Assembly: GCA_030044235.1 (NCBI GenBank)
Contig: JASHWD010000055.1
Location: 1 to 12,018 of the forward strand
Direction of reading: 5' to 3'
Source: Candidatus Parvarchaeota archaeon
Lineage (GTDB): Archaea > Nanobdellota > Nanobdellia > Parvarchaeales > Parvarchaeaceae
DNA: 12,018 nt
The position numbers and the translations under genes are program-made. A model generated the notes under the pieces. That model saw only the letters and a program-made list of their open reading frames with translations, was not told the DNA's origin and searched no databases. Positions within the stretch are counted from its first letter, which is position 1. Each line of letters opens with the position of its first letter. Positions 1 through 5,646 of this stretch are shown here, piece after piece.

Positions 1-262
1 AATGTGGGCGGATGAAGTACACTTGTTCTACTCTAAGAGTTCGCGCGGAAGCATTATGGACTTTGGGTTCTCTTTCTCACAAAGAAAACCAATATACGTC
101 GTCAATAAAGAACAGATTGAAGCGACTTCTGGCAAAAGCTATGAGAATATACTATTAAACCTAGACAAGCTTTACGAGCCAAATATAAAATATAGAAAGA
201 ATAACGGCAGTTGGAAGAAACTTGATGTTATTAGGAGCAAGCTTAATAAGACTTATGGCTGA
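1..262 (+). CDS. nucleoside 2-deoxyribosyltransferase-like protein, C-terminal fragment
   Basis: This is the 3' end of a gene that begins before the window; 86 in-frame codons follow the first base and end in TGA at 260-262. The pattern A-D-E-V-H-L, then S-x-G-S-I-M-D-F-G, then a K-P-I-Y-V-V-N-K strand resembles the C-terminal half of nucleoside 2-deoxyribosyltransferase-fold proteins, where the S-x-G-S/D-x-G segment lines the nucleotide site. Such enzymes exchange or hydrolyse the base of (deoxy)nucleosides or nucleotides. The ATG at 2-4 is probably an internal Met, because the fold needs a nucleotide-binding N-terminal half that is absent. The fold assignment is moderately supported; the substrate cannot be told. 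Confidence 0.5.
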   Translation, partial: MWADEVHLFYSKSSRGSIMDFGFSFSQRKPIYVVNKEQIEATSGKSYENILLNLDKLYEPNIKYRKNNGSWKKLDVIRSKLNKTYG

Positions 263-295
263 AATAGACATTCGACATTCTGCATTCACAAAGCA

Positions 296-305
296 TTTAT
301 ATTTA
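296..305 (+). promoter_or_regulatory. TATA box for the aIF5A gene
   Basis: The AT-only tract TTTATATTTA lies 24-33 bp before the ATG at 329. That spacing would start transcription at or next to the start codon, giving a leaderless mRNA. No Shine-Dalgarno sequence is present in the 66 bp gap. Confidence 0.55.
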
Positions 306-328
306 AAAATTATAAATAATTTATTCTC

Positions 329-721
329 ATGGAATTCAAACAAGTCGGAATAAACGAACTAAGAAAAGGCGATTCTATTCTCGTCGATGAGCAATTTATC
401 TGCAAGATAACCGAAATAAGCTTGAGTGCGCCGGGAAAACACGGCCATGCAAAGGCCAGGATAGAGGCAGTTGGTCTTTTAGATGATAAGAAGAGGGTCT
501 TCATAATGTCAGCTGAGGACAGGGCTAAAATACCGATAATAGAGAAGAGGACCGGACAGGTGATAAGCGTCACCGGGGACAAGGCTCAGATCATGGACAT
601 GGAGACTTATGATGTTTTTGAGACAACTGTACCGGAAGAGTTGAAAGAAAAGCTCACAGACGGCGTTCAGGTCACCTATTCTGACTTAATGGGCCAGAAA
701 GTGATAAAAGGAATAAAGTAG
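329..721 (+). CDS. eif5A: translation initiation/elongation factor 5A (aIF5A)
   Basis: At 130 residues this is the normal length for archaeal IF5A. The N-terminal SH3-like domain (about 1-70) carries the hypusination loop S33-A-P-G-K37-H-G-H-A-K, with K37 the residue expected to be converted to hypusine or deoxyhypusine using spermidine. The C-terminal OB-fold half runs from about residue 72 and includes the segment T-Y-D-V-F-E-T. In cells IF5A binds the ribosomal E site and relieves stalling at difficult peptide bonds such as polyproline. The ATG at 329 sits directly after a TATA element, fixing the start. The gene appears to be monocistronic; the next gene has its own TATA 12 bp after the stop. 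Confidence 0.95.
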   Translation: MEFKQVGINELRKGDSILVDEQFICKITEISLSAPGKHGHAKARIEAVGLLDDKKRVFIMSAEDRAKIPIIEKRTGQVISVTGDKAQIMDMETYDVFETTVPEELKEKLTDGVQVTYSDLMGQKVIKGIK

Positions 722-732
722 GGCTAAAAAGT

Positions 733-740
733 CTTAAATA
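733..740 (+). promoter_or_regulatory. TATA box for the 762-1346 membrane protein gene
   Basis: CTTAAATA lies 22-29 bp before the ATG at 762, inside the 40 bp gap after aIF5A. It suits an independent, leaderless transcript. Confidence 0.45.
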
Positions 741-761
741 CAGGCATTTCTTTAATTTTAC

Positions 762-1346
762 ATGGGTACATTAACAGCACTTTATTCTGCCCTTTCAGTC
801 AATCAGTGGTATGCGTTTGCCTTTGCGGTCTTATTGGGAGTTTTGGGAGGCTTTGCCCTATCGATGTTTATAGACAAAAACAACAAGATTATAAGATTGG
901 ACAAAGGCCAGATTCCTACGCTTCTAACGGTATCATTGGTCATAGAGCTTGTAGCCGCGGTTTATTTGCTAGTATTCGATTCAAATCTCATCCTTTACGC
1001 ACAGCTTCACTGGCTAGGCTTGCTAGTATTCACAGCAGTCACTATAGCGCTGTTAGAGATGCACCTGACTTCGAGGAGGCGTCTTGCAGCCTTTGGTTTG
1101 ATGGCTTGGGGGCTATTAGGAGTCGTCGTGATGTTACTAGACGCAGGGTTGAATCTTCCATTAAGTAGTTTTGCAGGAGCGATAGGCGGGGCGGGTGGCT
1201 GGCAATATCTGTTTGGATTTGGTGTTGCAGCAGGTTCGACTTTCGGAGTATCATTCGCATTCACCTTGCTTTTAGTTTTCTCCGGAGTAGTGTTCGTAGA
1301 CGGGCTTCTAAAATCTCTTAAGAAACAGAAGAAAAGAAAGCGGTAA
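762..1346 (+). CDS. five-helix membrane protein of unknown function
   Basis: I do not recognise this 194-residue protein. Hydrophobic stretches at about 16-37, 51-73, 81-101, 108-129 and 160-182 predict five membrane helices. The loop between helices 4 and 5 is rich in glycine and alanine (residues 138-160). The tail from 184 is strongly basic (K-K-Q-K-K-R-K-R), so the C terminus is probably cytoplasmic. There is no visible signal peptide, cysteine cluster or ligand motif, and a charged E62 lies inside helix 2. The last 39 bases overlap the 3' end of the convergent aldo/keto reductase gene. The product is surely membrane-embedded; its role is unknown. Confidence 0.75.
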   Translation: MGTLTALYSALSVNQWYAFAFAVLLGVLGGFALSMFIDKNNKIIRLDKGQIPTLLTVSLVIELVAAVYLLVFDSNLILYAQLHWLGLLVFTAVTIALLEMHLTSRRRLAAFGLMAWGLLGVVVMLLDAGLNLPLSSFAGAIGGAGGWQYLFGFGVAAGSTFGVSFAFTLLLVFSGVVFVDGLLKSLKKQKKRKR

Positions 1347-2183
1347 ATTAACCGTATCTTTCAATGATCTTCTCTTATGCTTTCTGCTGGCAACGTCTAT
1401 CGCTATAGAATCCTTTAGTTTTAATTTAAAAGAGGTTGCCTTGGCATTCTCGACAGCGTGCTCAATGCTACTAGCTTTTGGTATAGCGAAAACGCCTTTC
1501 CTTGAAACTAGCCAGTTAAGCGAAATCTGAGCGGCGGTTTTATTATATTTTGCTCCAACATTAGAAAGTAAATCAAAAAGTTTTTTGTATTTTCCTGCAA
1601 ATAGCTTGCCATGTCCAAGTGGGCTATACGCTATAAGACTTATCTTTTGTTTTTGACAATAAGGTAAAAGCTCTTCTTCTGGATTTCTTACCATAAGACT
1701 ATACTCAACTTGATTAGAAACTATTTCCTCTCTTTTCATAACGGCCTGGGCAGCGATAAGTTGAGATTTATCGAAATTACTAACGCCAATGTATCTTATT
1801 TTTCCGCTTTTTACCAGGCTTTCCATCGCACGCATAGTTTCTTCTATAGGTATGAATTTATTCGGCCAATGCAATTGGTATAAATCGATTTGCTTTAGGC
1901 CAAGATTTTTCAAACTCTTATCACAGGCTTTTATAACATCAGCATAGTGGAAATGGCCGGGCCAGACTTTTGTTGCTACGAATATGTCCTTAGTTCCTTT
2001 TATAGCGTTATTTACTAGCGGCTCGCTTCCATATATCTCTGCAGTGTCTATGAAATTAACGCCGTTTTCTATCGCCGCTTTTATGGCTTTTACCTCTTCA
2101 GACGGGTTCTTTCCAAGCTGCCACGTGCCTACGCCTATAGAAGATAGTTTTTCTTTAGTCTTGCCAAGCTCTTTGTAAATCAT
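1308..2183 (-). CDS. aldo/keto reductase family oxidoreductase
   Basis: This 291-residue protein is a TIM-barrel NAD(P)H-dependent reductase of aldehydes and ketones. The catalytic tetrad is complete: D46 and Y51 in N-F-I-D-T-A-E-I-Y-G, K72 in V-A-T-K, and H105 in Y-Q-L-H-W. Other family signatures are G-V-G-T-W-Q-L-G (17-24), I-G-V-S-N-F, N-Q-V-E-Y-S, A-Y-S-P-L-G-H-G and the nucleotide-binding A-I-P-K-A-S. The N terminus starts as the family normally does. It is the second gene of a two-gene minus-strand unit: its ATG is one base after the stop of the phosphoribosyltransferase gene, and I see no promoter or ribosome site in between. The basic C-terminal tail (K-H-K-R-R) and final hydrophobic residues are poorly typical and are encoded partly by the overlap with the convergent gene. 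The substrate cannot be predicted. Confidence 0.92.
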   Translation of the reverse strand: MIYKELGKTKEKLSSIGVGTWQLGKNPSEEVKAIKAAIENGVNFIDTAEIYGSEPLVNNAIKGTKDIFVATKVWPGHFHYADVIKACDKSLKNLGLKQIDLYQLHWPNKFIPIEETMRAMESLVKSGKIRYIGVSNFDKSQLIAAQAVMKREEIVSNQVEYSLMVRNPEEELLPYCQKQKISLIAYSPLGHGKLFAGKYKKLFDLLSNVGAKYNKTAAQISLNWLVSRKGVFAIPKASSIEHAVENAKATSFKLKLKDSIAIDVASRKHKRRSLKDTVNLPLSFLLFLKRF

Positions 2184-2184
2184 C

Positions 2185-2646
2185 TTATTTTTCTGGTTCC
2201 CAAGGGAAGACTATCCATTCAGATCTCTCTTGTGTGTAATTGTCTGGTCTAAATTCGCTACGAGGTTTTAAGATAAGCGATGTAGTGATTATTTTTTTAG
2301 GATGATATTTCTCATTTAGATACTTTATAGCAAATTCCATAGTTTTGCCTTCATCTACTATGTCGTCAACGAGCATTACAGTTTTGCCTCGTATATCGGT
2401 ATGCAAATCATGGAGTAGCTCCATTTTGCCCCTAACTCCATCACTGGTGTAAGAACGTATTCTTATAGAATCCCACTGGGCGCCCAAAGAATTTGCTAAG
2501 TAAACAGAAATCGGTAAGCCGCCTTTTGCAATTCCTATTACTACGTCTATCTCTTTATTATATTTTGATTTTAATTTATTCGCAAGTTTCTCAGAAAGAA
2601 CGCCAAACTCTTGCCAGCTAAGCAATATTTTTTCTAGCTCCCCCAT
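2185..2646 (-). CDS. purine-type phosphoribosyltransferase (xanthine/hypoxanthine-guanine type)
   Basis: This 153-residue type I phosphoribosyltransferase probably salvages purine bases to their nucleoside monophosphates using PRPP. The PRPP-binding motif is V-M-L-V-D-D-I-V-D-E-G-K-T (90-102), with the acidic pair D94/D95 contacting the ribose hydroxyls. The pyrophosphate loop is G-I-A-K-G-G-L-P (38-45), and the flexible-loop region lies around 64-80. The C-terminal W-I-V-F-P-W-E is typical of the archaeal/bacterial COG2236 group of xanthine/hypoxanthine-guanine enzymes. It is the first gene of the unit with the aldo/keto reductase and is read from the divergent promoter region at 2647-2696. 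The fold is certain; the preferred base is inferred from family only. Confidence 0.85.
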   Translation of the reverse strand: MGELEKILLSWQEFGVLSEKLANKLKSKYNKEIDVVIGIAKGGLPISVYLANSLGAQWDSIRIRSYTSDGVRGKMELLHDLHTDIRGKTVMLVDDIVDEGKTMEFAIKYLNEKYHPKKIITTSLILKPRSEFRPDNYTQERSEWIVFPWEPEK

Positions 2647-2663
2647 ATTTGGGTATTAAGGTT

Positions 2664-2675
2664 CAAATATATAAG
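2664..2675. promoter_or_regulatory. shared divergent TATA box
   Basis: The tract CAAATATATAAG is nearly symmetric and lies 18-29 bp from the minus-strand ATG (2646) and 22-33 bp from the plus-strand ATG (2697). The gap is only 50 bp, so this one element is the best TATA candidate for both directions. A separate weaker element for the minus gene may be TTTAAA at 2678-2683. Confidence 0.5.
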
Positions 2676-2680
2676 TGTTT

Positions 2681-2694
2681 AAAGCTTCAGCTTT
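2681..2694. promoter_or_regulatory. short inverted repeat, possible operator
   Basis: AAAGC-TTCA-GCTTT is a perfect 5 bp inverted repeat with a 4 bp spacer. It lies between the TATA box and the ATG at 2697, where a bound repressor would block polymerase. It is short enough to be chance. Confidence 0.25.
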
Positions 2695-2696
2695 GA

Positions 2697-3263
2697 ATGG
2701 TTAAACCACACACAGGGAAATGGGATAAAAGAGCAAAGACTTTTTTTATATTTAGTTTATTGGGAATGCTTTTGTTGGTTTTTAGCGTTTCTTTCATTGC
2801 ACGTAACTCATTGTTGCAAAAGGAGATTTTCATTGTTGGCCAGGTAGTACTCCTTATAGTATCAATTGAGCACAAGCAAAAAGTCTTAGAAGCATCAATG
2901 CTAATAGGTTTGGCGGGCAATTTTCTTGCTGTGTTTTCTAACAGCATAATGACCACTGTTATCGCGATGTCAATCATTATAGTAATTTTAGTAGCCTATC
3001 TTTACAGGATAGGATACTACCATAAAGAATGGATATCTTTTATTGGCACAGTAGCATTTGTATTATTGGCGGTCGGTTACTCGATAAATACTCCAAGTAC
3101 ACAGTTTCTCAATGCCTTTGCATTTGGTTTCGGTGCGATCTTGGCTGCACTTTACTCAACGCTATCATTGGTACTGTATAAAGTTAGAATCCAAACCGCT
3201 TGGATAATATTGAATGTGGCCTTTGCCATAAGTCCACTTTTATTCTTATTTTCGCATTTGTGA
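2697..3263 (+). CDS. polytopic membrane protein of unknown function
   Basis: I do not recognise this 188-residue protein. Hydrophobic segments at roughly 15-35, 42-57, 65-82, 84-104, 111-130, 136-160 and 167-187 predict six or seven membrane helices with very short loops. The N-terminal dozen residues are basic (K-W-D-K-R-A-K), as are the loops near 59-63 and 104-110, which helps orient the first helix. No catalytic or metal-binding motif stands out. The ATG at 2697 is placed by the TATA box 22-33 bp upstream. The gene is read away from the phosphoribosyltransferase/aldo-keto reductase unit and may share its promoter region, but the sequences give no functional link. Confidence 0.75.
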   Translation: MVKPHTGKWDKRAKTFFIFSLLGMLLLVFSVSFIARNSLLQKEIFIVGQVVLLIVSIEHKQKVLEASMLIGLAGNFLAVFSNSIMTTVIAMSIIIVILVAYLYRIGYYHKEWISFIGTVAFVLLAVGYSINTPSTQFLNAFAFGFGAILAALYSTLSLVLYKVRIQTAWIILNVAFAISPLLFLFSHL

Positions 3264-3278
3264 TGCACATAGAAAAGA

Positions 3279-3288
3279 TTTAAATATA
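3279..3288 (+). promoter_or_regulatory. TATA box for the pyrophosphatase gene
   Basis: TTTAAATATA lies 20-29 bp before the ATG at 3308 in a 44 bp gap, with no Shine-Dalgarno sequence after it. It is one of the strongest TATA elements in the window, fitting a highly expressed housekeeping gene. Confidence 0.6.
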
Positions 3289-3307
3289 AAAATAGAACTC
3301 ATAAGAT

Positions 3308-3814
3308 ATGAATTTGTCACAACAGACTAAAGACTTCCCGGAGACCTTCTATGCTTTTGTAGAGATTCCGGCCGGCAGCAACTGTAAATACGAGTTTAAG
3401 GAAGATTTAGAAGCGGTAGCACTTGACAGGATCCTTTACACTTCGATGGTCTATCCGACTAATTATGGCTTCATTCTAGATACCGAAGGAAAAGATGGCG
3501 ATCCTATGGATGTACTTGTAATGTCTTCTGTTTCTATTGCTTCGGGTATAATAGTAAAATGCAGAGCGGTAGGAGTTGCCGAGATGAACGATGAAGAAGG
3601 TTCTGATAACAAGATACTCGCGGTACCAGTAGATAAGGTAGACCCGTCAATGTCAAACATAAAAGAAGCTTCGGATATACCAGAATATATGAAAGACAAG
3701 CTTAAACACTTCTTTGAGCACTATAAGGAGCTTGAAAAAGGGAAATTCATGAAGTTTCTAGGTGTAAAAGGAAGAGAAGAAGCTTTGAAGCAGATAAAAG
3801 AAGCAAAGTTATAA
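3308..3814 (+). CDS. ppa: inorganic pyrophosphatase, family I
   Basis: This 168-residue soluble enzyme hydrolyses pyrophosphate to phosphate and so drives nucleotide, tRNA-charging and PRPP reactions. The family signature is intact: D63-G-D65-P-M-D68-V-L-V supplies the metal-binding aspartates. Further active-site residues by alignment with the E. coli enzyme are K27, R41, Y53, D95, D100 and K102 (in N-D-E-E-G-S-D-N-K). The segment H-F-F-E-H-Y-K-E-L-E (134-143) is the usual C-terminal motif. Length is normal for a prokaryotic hexameric pyrophosphatase. It has its own promoter. The following proline dehydrogenase gene begins 18 bp after the stop and could be co-transcribed. Confidence 0.96.
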   Translation: MNLSQQTKDFPETFYAFVEIPAGSNCKYEFKEDLEAVALDRILYTSMVYPTNYGFILDTEGKDGDPMDVLVMSSVSIASGIIVKCRAVGVAEMNDEEGSDNKILAVPVDKVDPSMSNIKEASDIPEYMKDKLKHFFEHYKELEKGKFMKFLGVKGREEALKQIKEAKL

Positions 3815-3825
3815 ATAATTTTTAT
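3809..3825 (+). promoter_or_regulatory. AT-rich TATA-like tract overlapping the ppa stop codon
   Basis: TTATAAATAATTTTTAT begins in the last sense codon of ppa, covers its TAA and ends 7 bp before the ATG at 3833. It could act as a promoter for the proline dehydrogenase gene, although its best TATA core is a little close (about 20 bp) for a start at that ATG. Alternatively the T-run serves as a weak terminator for ppa. Confidence 0.3.
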
Positions 3826-3832
3826 AACGTTC

Positions 3833-4687
3833 ATGAAATTATCAGTTCTATTTGAAAGAATTTTCGCTAGAAGGTGGATAGCTGGACCAGGACTCGATGA
3901 TGCATTAGCTATTGTAAGAAGATTAAATTCACGCGGGATTTCGGCACAAATAAATTACTTAGGCGAAGCATTCAGGGAAAAAAGTAGAGTAAAAGAATCC
4001 GTAGATATGTATCTTAGAATTATAAACGAAATAAAAAATCACCGCTTGAAGGCAGATGTGGCTTTGAAACTATCTGAAATCGGACTTGGAGTCGGTGTAA
4101 GTTTTGCGAGAGAGAATTATTCAAAGATTGTTAATTTTGCATTAAGCAGAGGAATTTTCGTATGGATAGACATGGAAGAACACGAGCTTATTGATGATAC
4201 GTTATCAATTTATAGAAGCTTTATCAAAAATGGAAACGTAGGAGTATGCATACAATCTTACCTTAAGAGAAGCGAAGCCGACCTTCAGAAAATAGCTCGG
4301 CTCGGCGGCGTGATAAGACTTGTTAAAGGTGCTTACTCAGAATCTACAGAAATATCTTATAAAGAGCCGTTAAGAACCTCCAACTATCTAAAATTAATGG
4401 ATTATCTTTTTGCGTATTCAAAGAAATTTATGGTTGCAACACACGATACAAACATGATAGATACTGCGTTAGAATTGAATAAAAAATACAAACGTAAAGT
4501 TACTTATGCAATGCTTCTTGGCGTTAGGAACAAATACGCGATAGAGTTAGCAAAAATTGAACGAGTCTCGATATACGTGCCATTTGGAGAAAGATGGACA
4601 AAGTACGCATTCAGAAGGCTGCGCGAAGCTAGTAATCTTAAACTAATAATCAAGTCTTTGATAAAAGAACCGGTTTCAAAAGTCTAA
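3833..4687 (+). CDS. proline dehydrogenase (monofunctional, bacterial PutA/PRODH-type barrel)
   Basis: The 284-residue protein should oxidise L-proline to pyrroline-5-carboxylate with FAD and pass electrons to the respiratory chain. The conserved PRODH motifs occur in order: N41-Y-L-G-E45, K79-L-S near the flavin, D113-M-E-E, V-C-I-Q141-S-Y-L-K-R, R162-L-V-K165-G-A-Y, A-T203-H204-D205, M-L-L-G-V-R (227-232), and Y-V-P-F-G-E-R-W followed by R261-R262-L-R-E. The paired arginines normally hold the proline carboxylate. Length matches the short bacterial monofunctional form. This differs from the heteromeric GlpO-like proline dehydrogenases of hyperthermophilic archaea. No pyrroline-5-carboxylate dehydrogenase is adjacent. 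It lies between ppa and a TFB paralogue; the former may share its transcript. Confidence 0.92.
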   Translation: MKLSVLFERIFARRWIAGPGLDDALAIVRRLNSRGISAQINYLGEAFREKSRVKESVDMYLRIINEIKNHRLKADVALKLSEIGLGVGVSFARENYSKIVNFALSRGIFVWIDMEEHELIDDTLSIYRSFIKNGNVGVCIQSYLKRSEADLQKIARLGGVIRLVKGAYSESTEISYKEPLRTSNYLKLMDYLFAYSKKFMVATHDTNMIDTALELNKKYKRKVTYAMLLGVRNKYAIELAKIERVSIYVPFGERWTKYAFRRLREASNLKLIIKSLIKEPVSKV

Positions 4688-4717
4688 ATGCTCAGATATA
4701 GATTATATCGATTATTG

Positions 4718-4725
4718 TATAAATC
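4718..4725 (+). promoter_or_regulatory. TATA box for the TFB-like gene
   Basis: TATAAATC sits about 26 bp before position 4747 and 46 bp before the ATG at 4767. Unlike most genes here, this one is therefore predicted to have a short 5' leader of about 20 nt. Confidence 0.5.
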
Positions 4726-4746
4726 TTAAAAAAGAGACTTAATAAG

Positions 4747-4767
4747 ATGAGAAATGAAGGGAGCTAA
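4747..4767 (+). other. six-codon leader ORF with terminal TAATG overlap
   Basis: ATG AGA AAT GAA GGG AGC TAA encodes M-R-N-E-G-S. Its A lies at the predicted transcription start and its stop overlaps the TFB-like start codon by one base (TAATG). It also contains GGGAG at 4759-4763, which could act as a Shine-Dalgarno sequence for the ATG at 4767. Either the ORF is translated and coupled to the main gene, or it is merely the ribosome-binding leader. Confidence 0.3.
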
Positions 4768-5405
4768 TGGAGCAACCATTTAAAACAATAAAAATGCCAA
4801 AGGGAGAAATGTCGGAAGCGAGGATACACGAAGCAGAAGTTCTTTTGCAGAAAGTATGCAGGGAACTACAAATAGATGACGATATTCCAGATGAAGCCTT
4901 GAAACTTTATAAAAATACACATTACCGGACAGATTTAAAACATCTATCTCCAAAAAGCGTGCTTGCTGGTTCACTACTAGTAGCGCTTAAATTACATAAA
5001 GAGCTTATATCACTACGAGAAGTTACAGACGCTTTCAATGAAGATATAACAGAAGTCGGAAAGGCTTCACATACATTGTATCGCTCTTACATAGATAACG
5101 AGTCAGTTGTATTTTCTCACAGTGCAGGCGGCTTCAAAGCTATGGTTTACAATCTTGGTGAACTGCTTGATCTTTATGGACACACCATCGATGACGCAGA
5201 GACACTGCTAAAAAGAGCGTATAAAGTTGGAGTAAATAGCGAGAAAAGTTGGTATGATGTAGCTGGGGCGACAATCTTTATAGCTGCTTCAAAAAACGGC
5301 GAAAAGATAACACTAGATGACGTTGCAAAAGCTTCAAAAATAGATAAAAAGGTTTTGTTAAACAGAATAAAGGAAATGTATATCAAACTTAATCTAAAGC
5401 GATAA
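4767..5405 (+). CDS. TFB/TFIIB-like cyclin-fold protein lacking the zinc ribbon
   Basis: Two TFIIB-type cyclin repeats fill this 212-residue protein. Repeat 1 spans about 20-110 (core L-S-P-K-S-V-L-A-G-S-L-L-V-A-L-K-L) and repeat 2 about 120-210 (core W-Y-D-V-A-G-A-T-I-F-I-A-A-S-K). The latter ends in the BRE-reading type helix-turn-helix I-T-L-D-D-V-A-K-A-S-K-I-D-K-K-V-L. In archaeal TFB these domains bind TBP-TATA and the BRE. A full TFB has about 300 residues, with an N-terminal C-x2-C zinc ribbon and B-reader that contact RNA polymerase. Neither is present here, and no upstream frame encodes one. The GGGAG at 4759-4763 supports the ATG at 4767. It may be a regulator that occupies promoters without recruiting polymerase, or a split factor needing a partner. 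A normal TFB is expected elsewhere in the genome. Confidence 0.85.
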   Translation: MEQPFKTIKMPKGEMSEARIHEAEVLLQKVCRELQIDDDIPDEALKLYKNTHYRTDLKHLSPKSVLAGSLLVALKLHKELISLREVTDAFNEDITEVGKASHTLYRSYIDNESVVFSHSAGGFKAMVYNLGELLDLYGHTIDDAETLLKRAYKVGVNSEKSWYDVAGATIFIAASKNGEKITLDDVAKASKIDKKVLLNRIKEMYIKLNLKR

Positions 5406-5544
5406 TTGAATATGCAATTCTAATCAGCTTAAATCGTAATTATAGGCTAAGAGGATTTAATATAAGATTATTTTACTTTAGTATTGTTTTAAAAATTGCA
5501 ACATTAAAACTTTTAAATTGCATTTAAGCTAGTATAGTAGTAAT
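5406..5544. other. AT-rich intergenic region before tRNA-Gln
   Basis: No gene is seen in these 139 bases. The heptamer AATTGCA occurs at 5494-5500 and 5516-5522, each preceded by TTTTAAA or TTTTAAAAA, and once inverted as TGCAATT at 5413-5419. T-rich tracts at 5468-5490 could terminate the TFB-like transcript. The repeat beside the tRNA TATA box may just be a duplicated promoter sequence. Confidence 0.4.
5511..5519 (+). promoter_or_regulatory. TATA box for tRNA-Gln
   Basis: TTTTAAATT is centred about 30 bp before the first tRNA base at 5545, allowing a start a few bases upstream of the mature 5' end, which RNase P would trim. Confidence 0.5.
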
Positions 5545-5617
5545 AGCCCCGTAGTCTAGTGGCCAAGGACAGTGCGCTCTGAACGCATTAACATCGGTTC
5601 AAATCCGATCGGGGCTA
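5545..5617 (+). tRNA. tRNA-Gln(CTG)
   Basis: The 73 bases fold into a complete cloverleaf. The acceptor stem AGCCCCG/CGGGGCT has 7 pairs, and the D stem GTCT/GGAC has 4 pairs including one U-G, with loop AGTGGCCAA. The anticodon stem is GTGCG/CGCAT with loop CTCTGAA, and the T stem ATCGG/CCGAT has loop TTCAAAT. After U33 the anticodon is CTG, reading the CAG glutamine codon. The A1-U72 pair agrees with archaeal tRNA-Gln, which is charged indirectly via Glu-tRNA-Gln and GatDE. The discriminator base is A5617. CCA is not encoded, and no intron interrupts the anticodon loop. The next gene starts 29 bp downstream on the same strand. Confidence 0.95.
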
Positions 5618-5646
5618 AATTTTATTTGAGGGCAATAAATATTACT

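Noticed and set aside
806..1168. Long alternative frame across the membrane protein gene
   Set aside because: It lacks any recognisable pattern, is rich in R/S typical of a shifted frame, and overlaps a convincing hydrophobic protein with a TATA box.
2660..2668. GGTTCAAAT matching the tRNA-Gln T-loop, considered as an attachment-site copy
   Set aside because: Only nine bases match, there is no integrase, and it lies in a promoter on the wrong side of the tRNA.
4688..4766. Possible hidden zinc-ribbon exon for the TFB-like gene
   Set aside because: No frame in the 79 bp gap encodes cysteine pairs, and stops break all frames upstream; the preceding DNA is the proline dehydrogenase gene.
5572..5646. 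N-terminal extension of the glycosidase-like gene to an ATG at 5572
   Set aside because: Those codons lie inside the tRNA-Gln gene and its 3' flank; the family N terminus matches the start at 5647.
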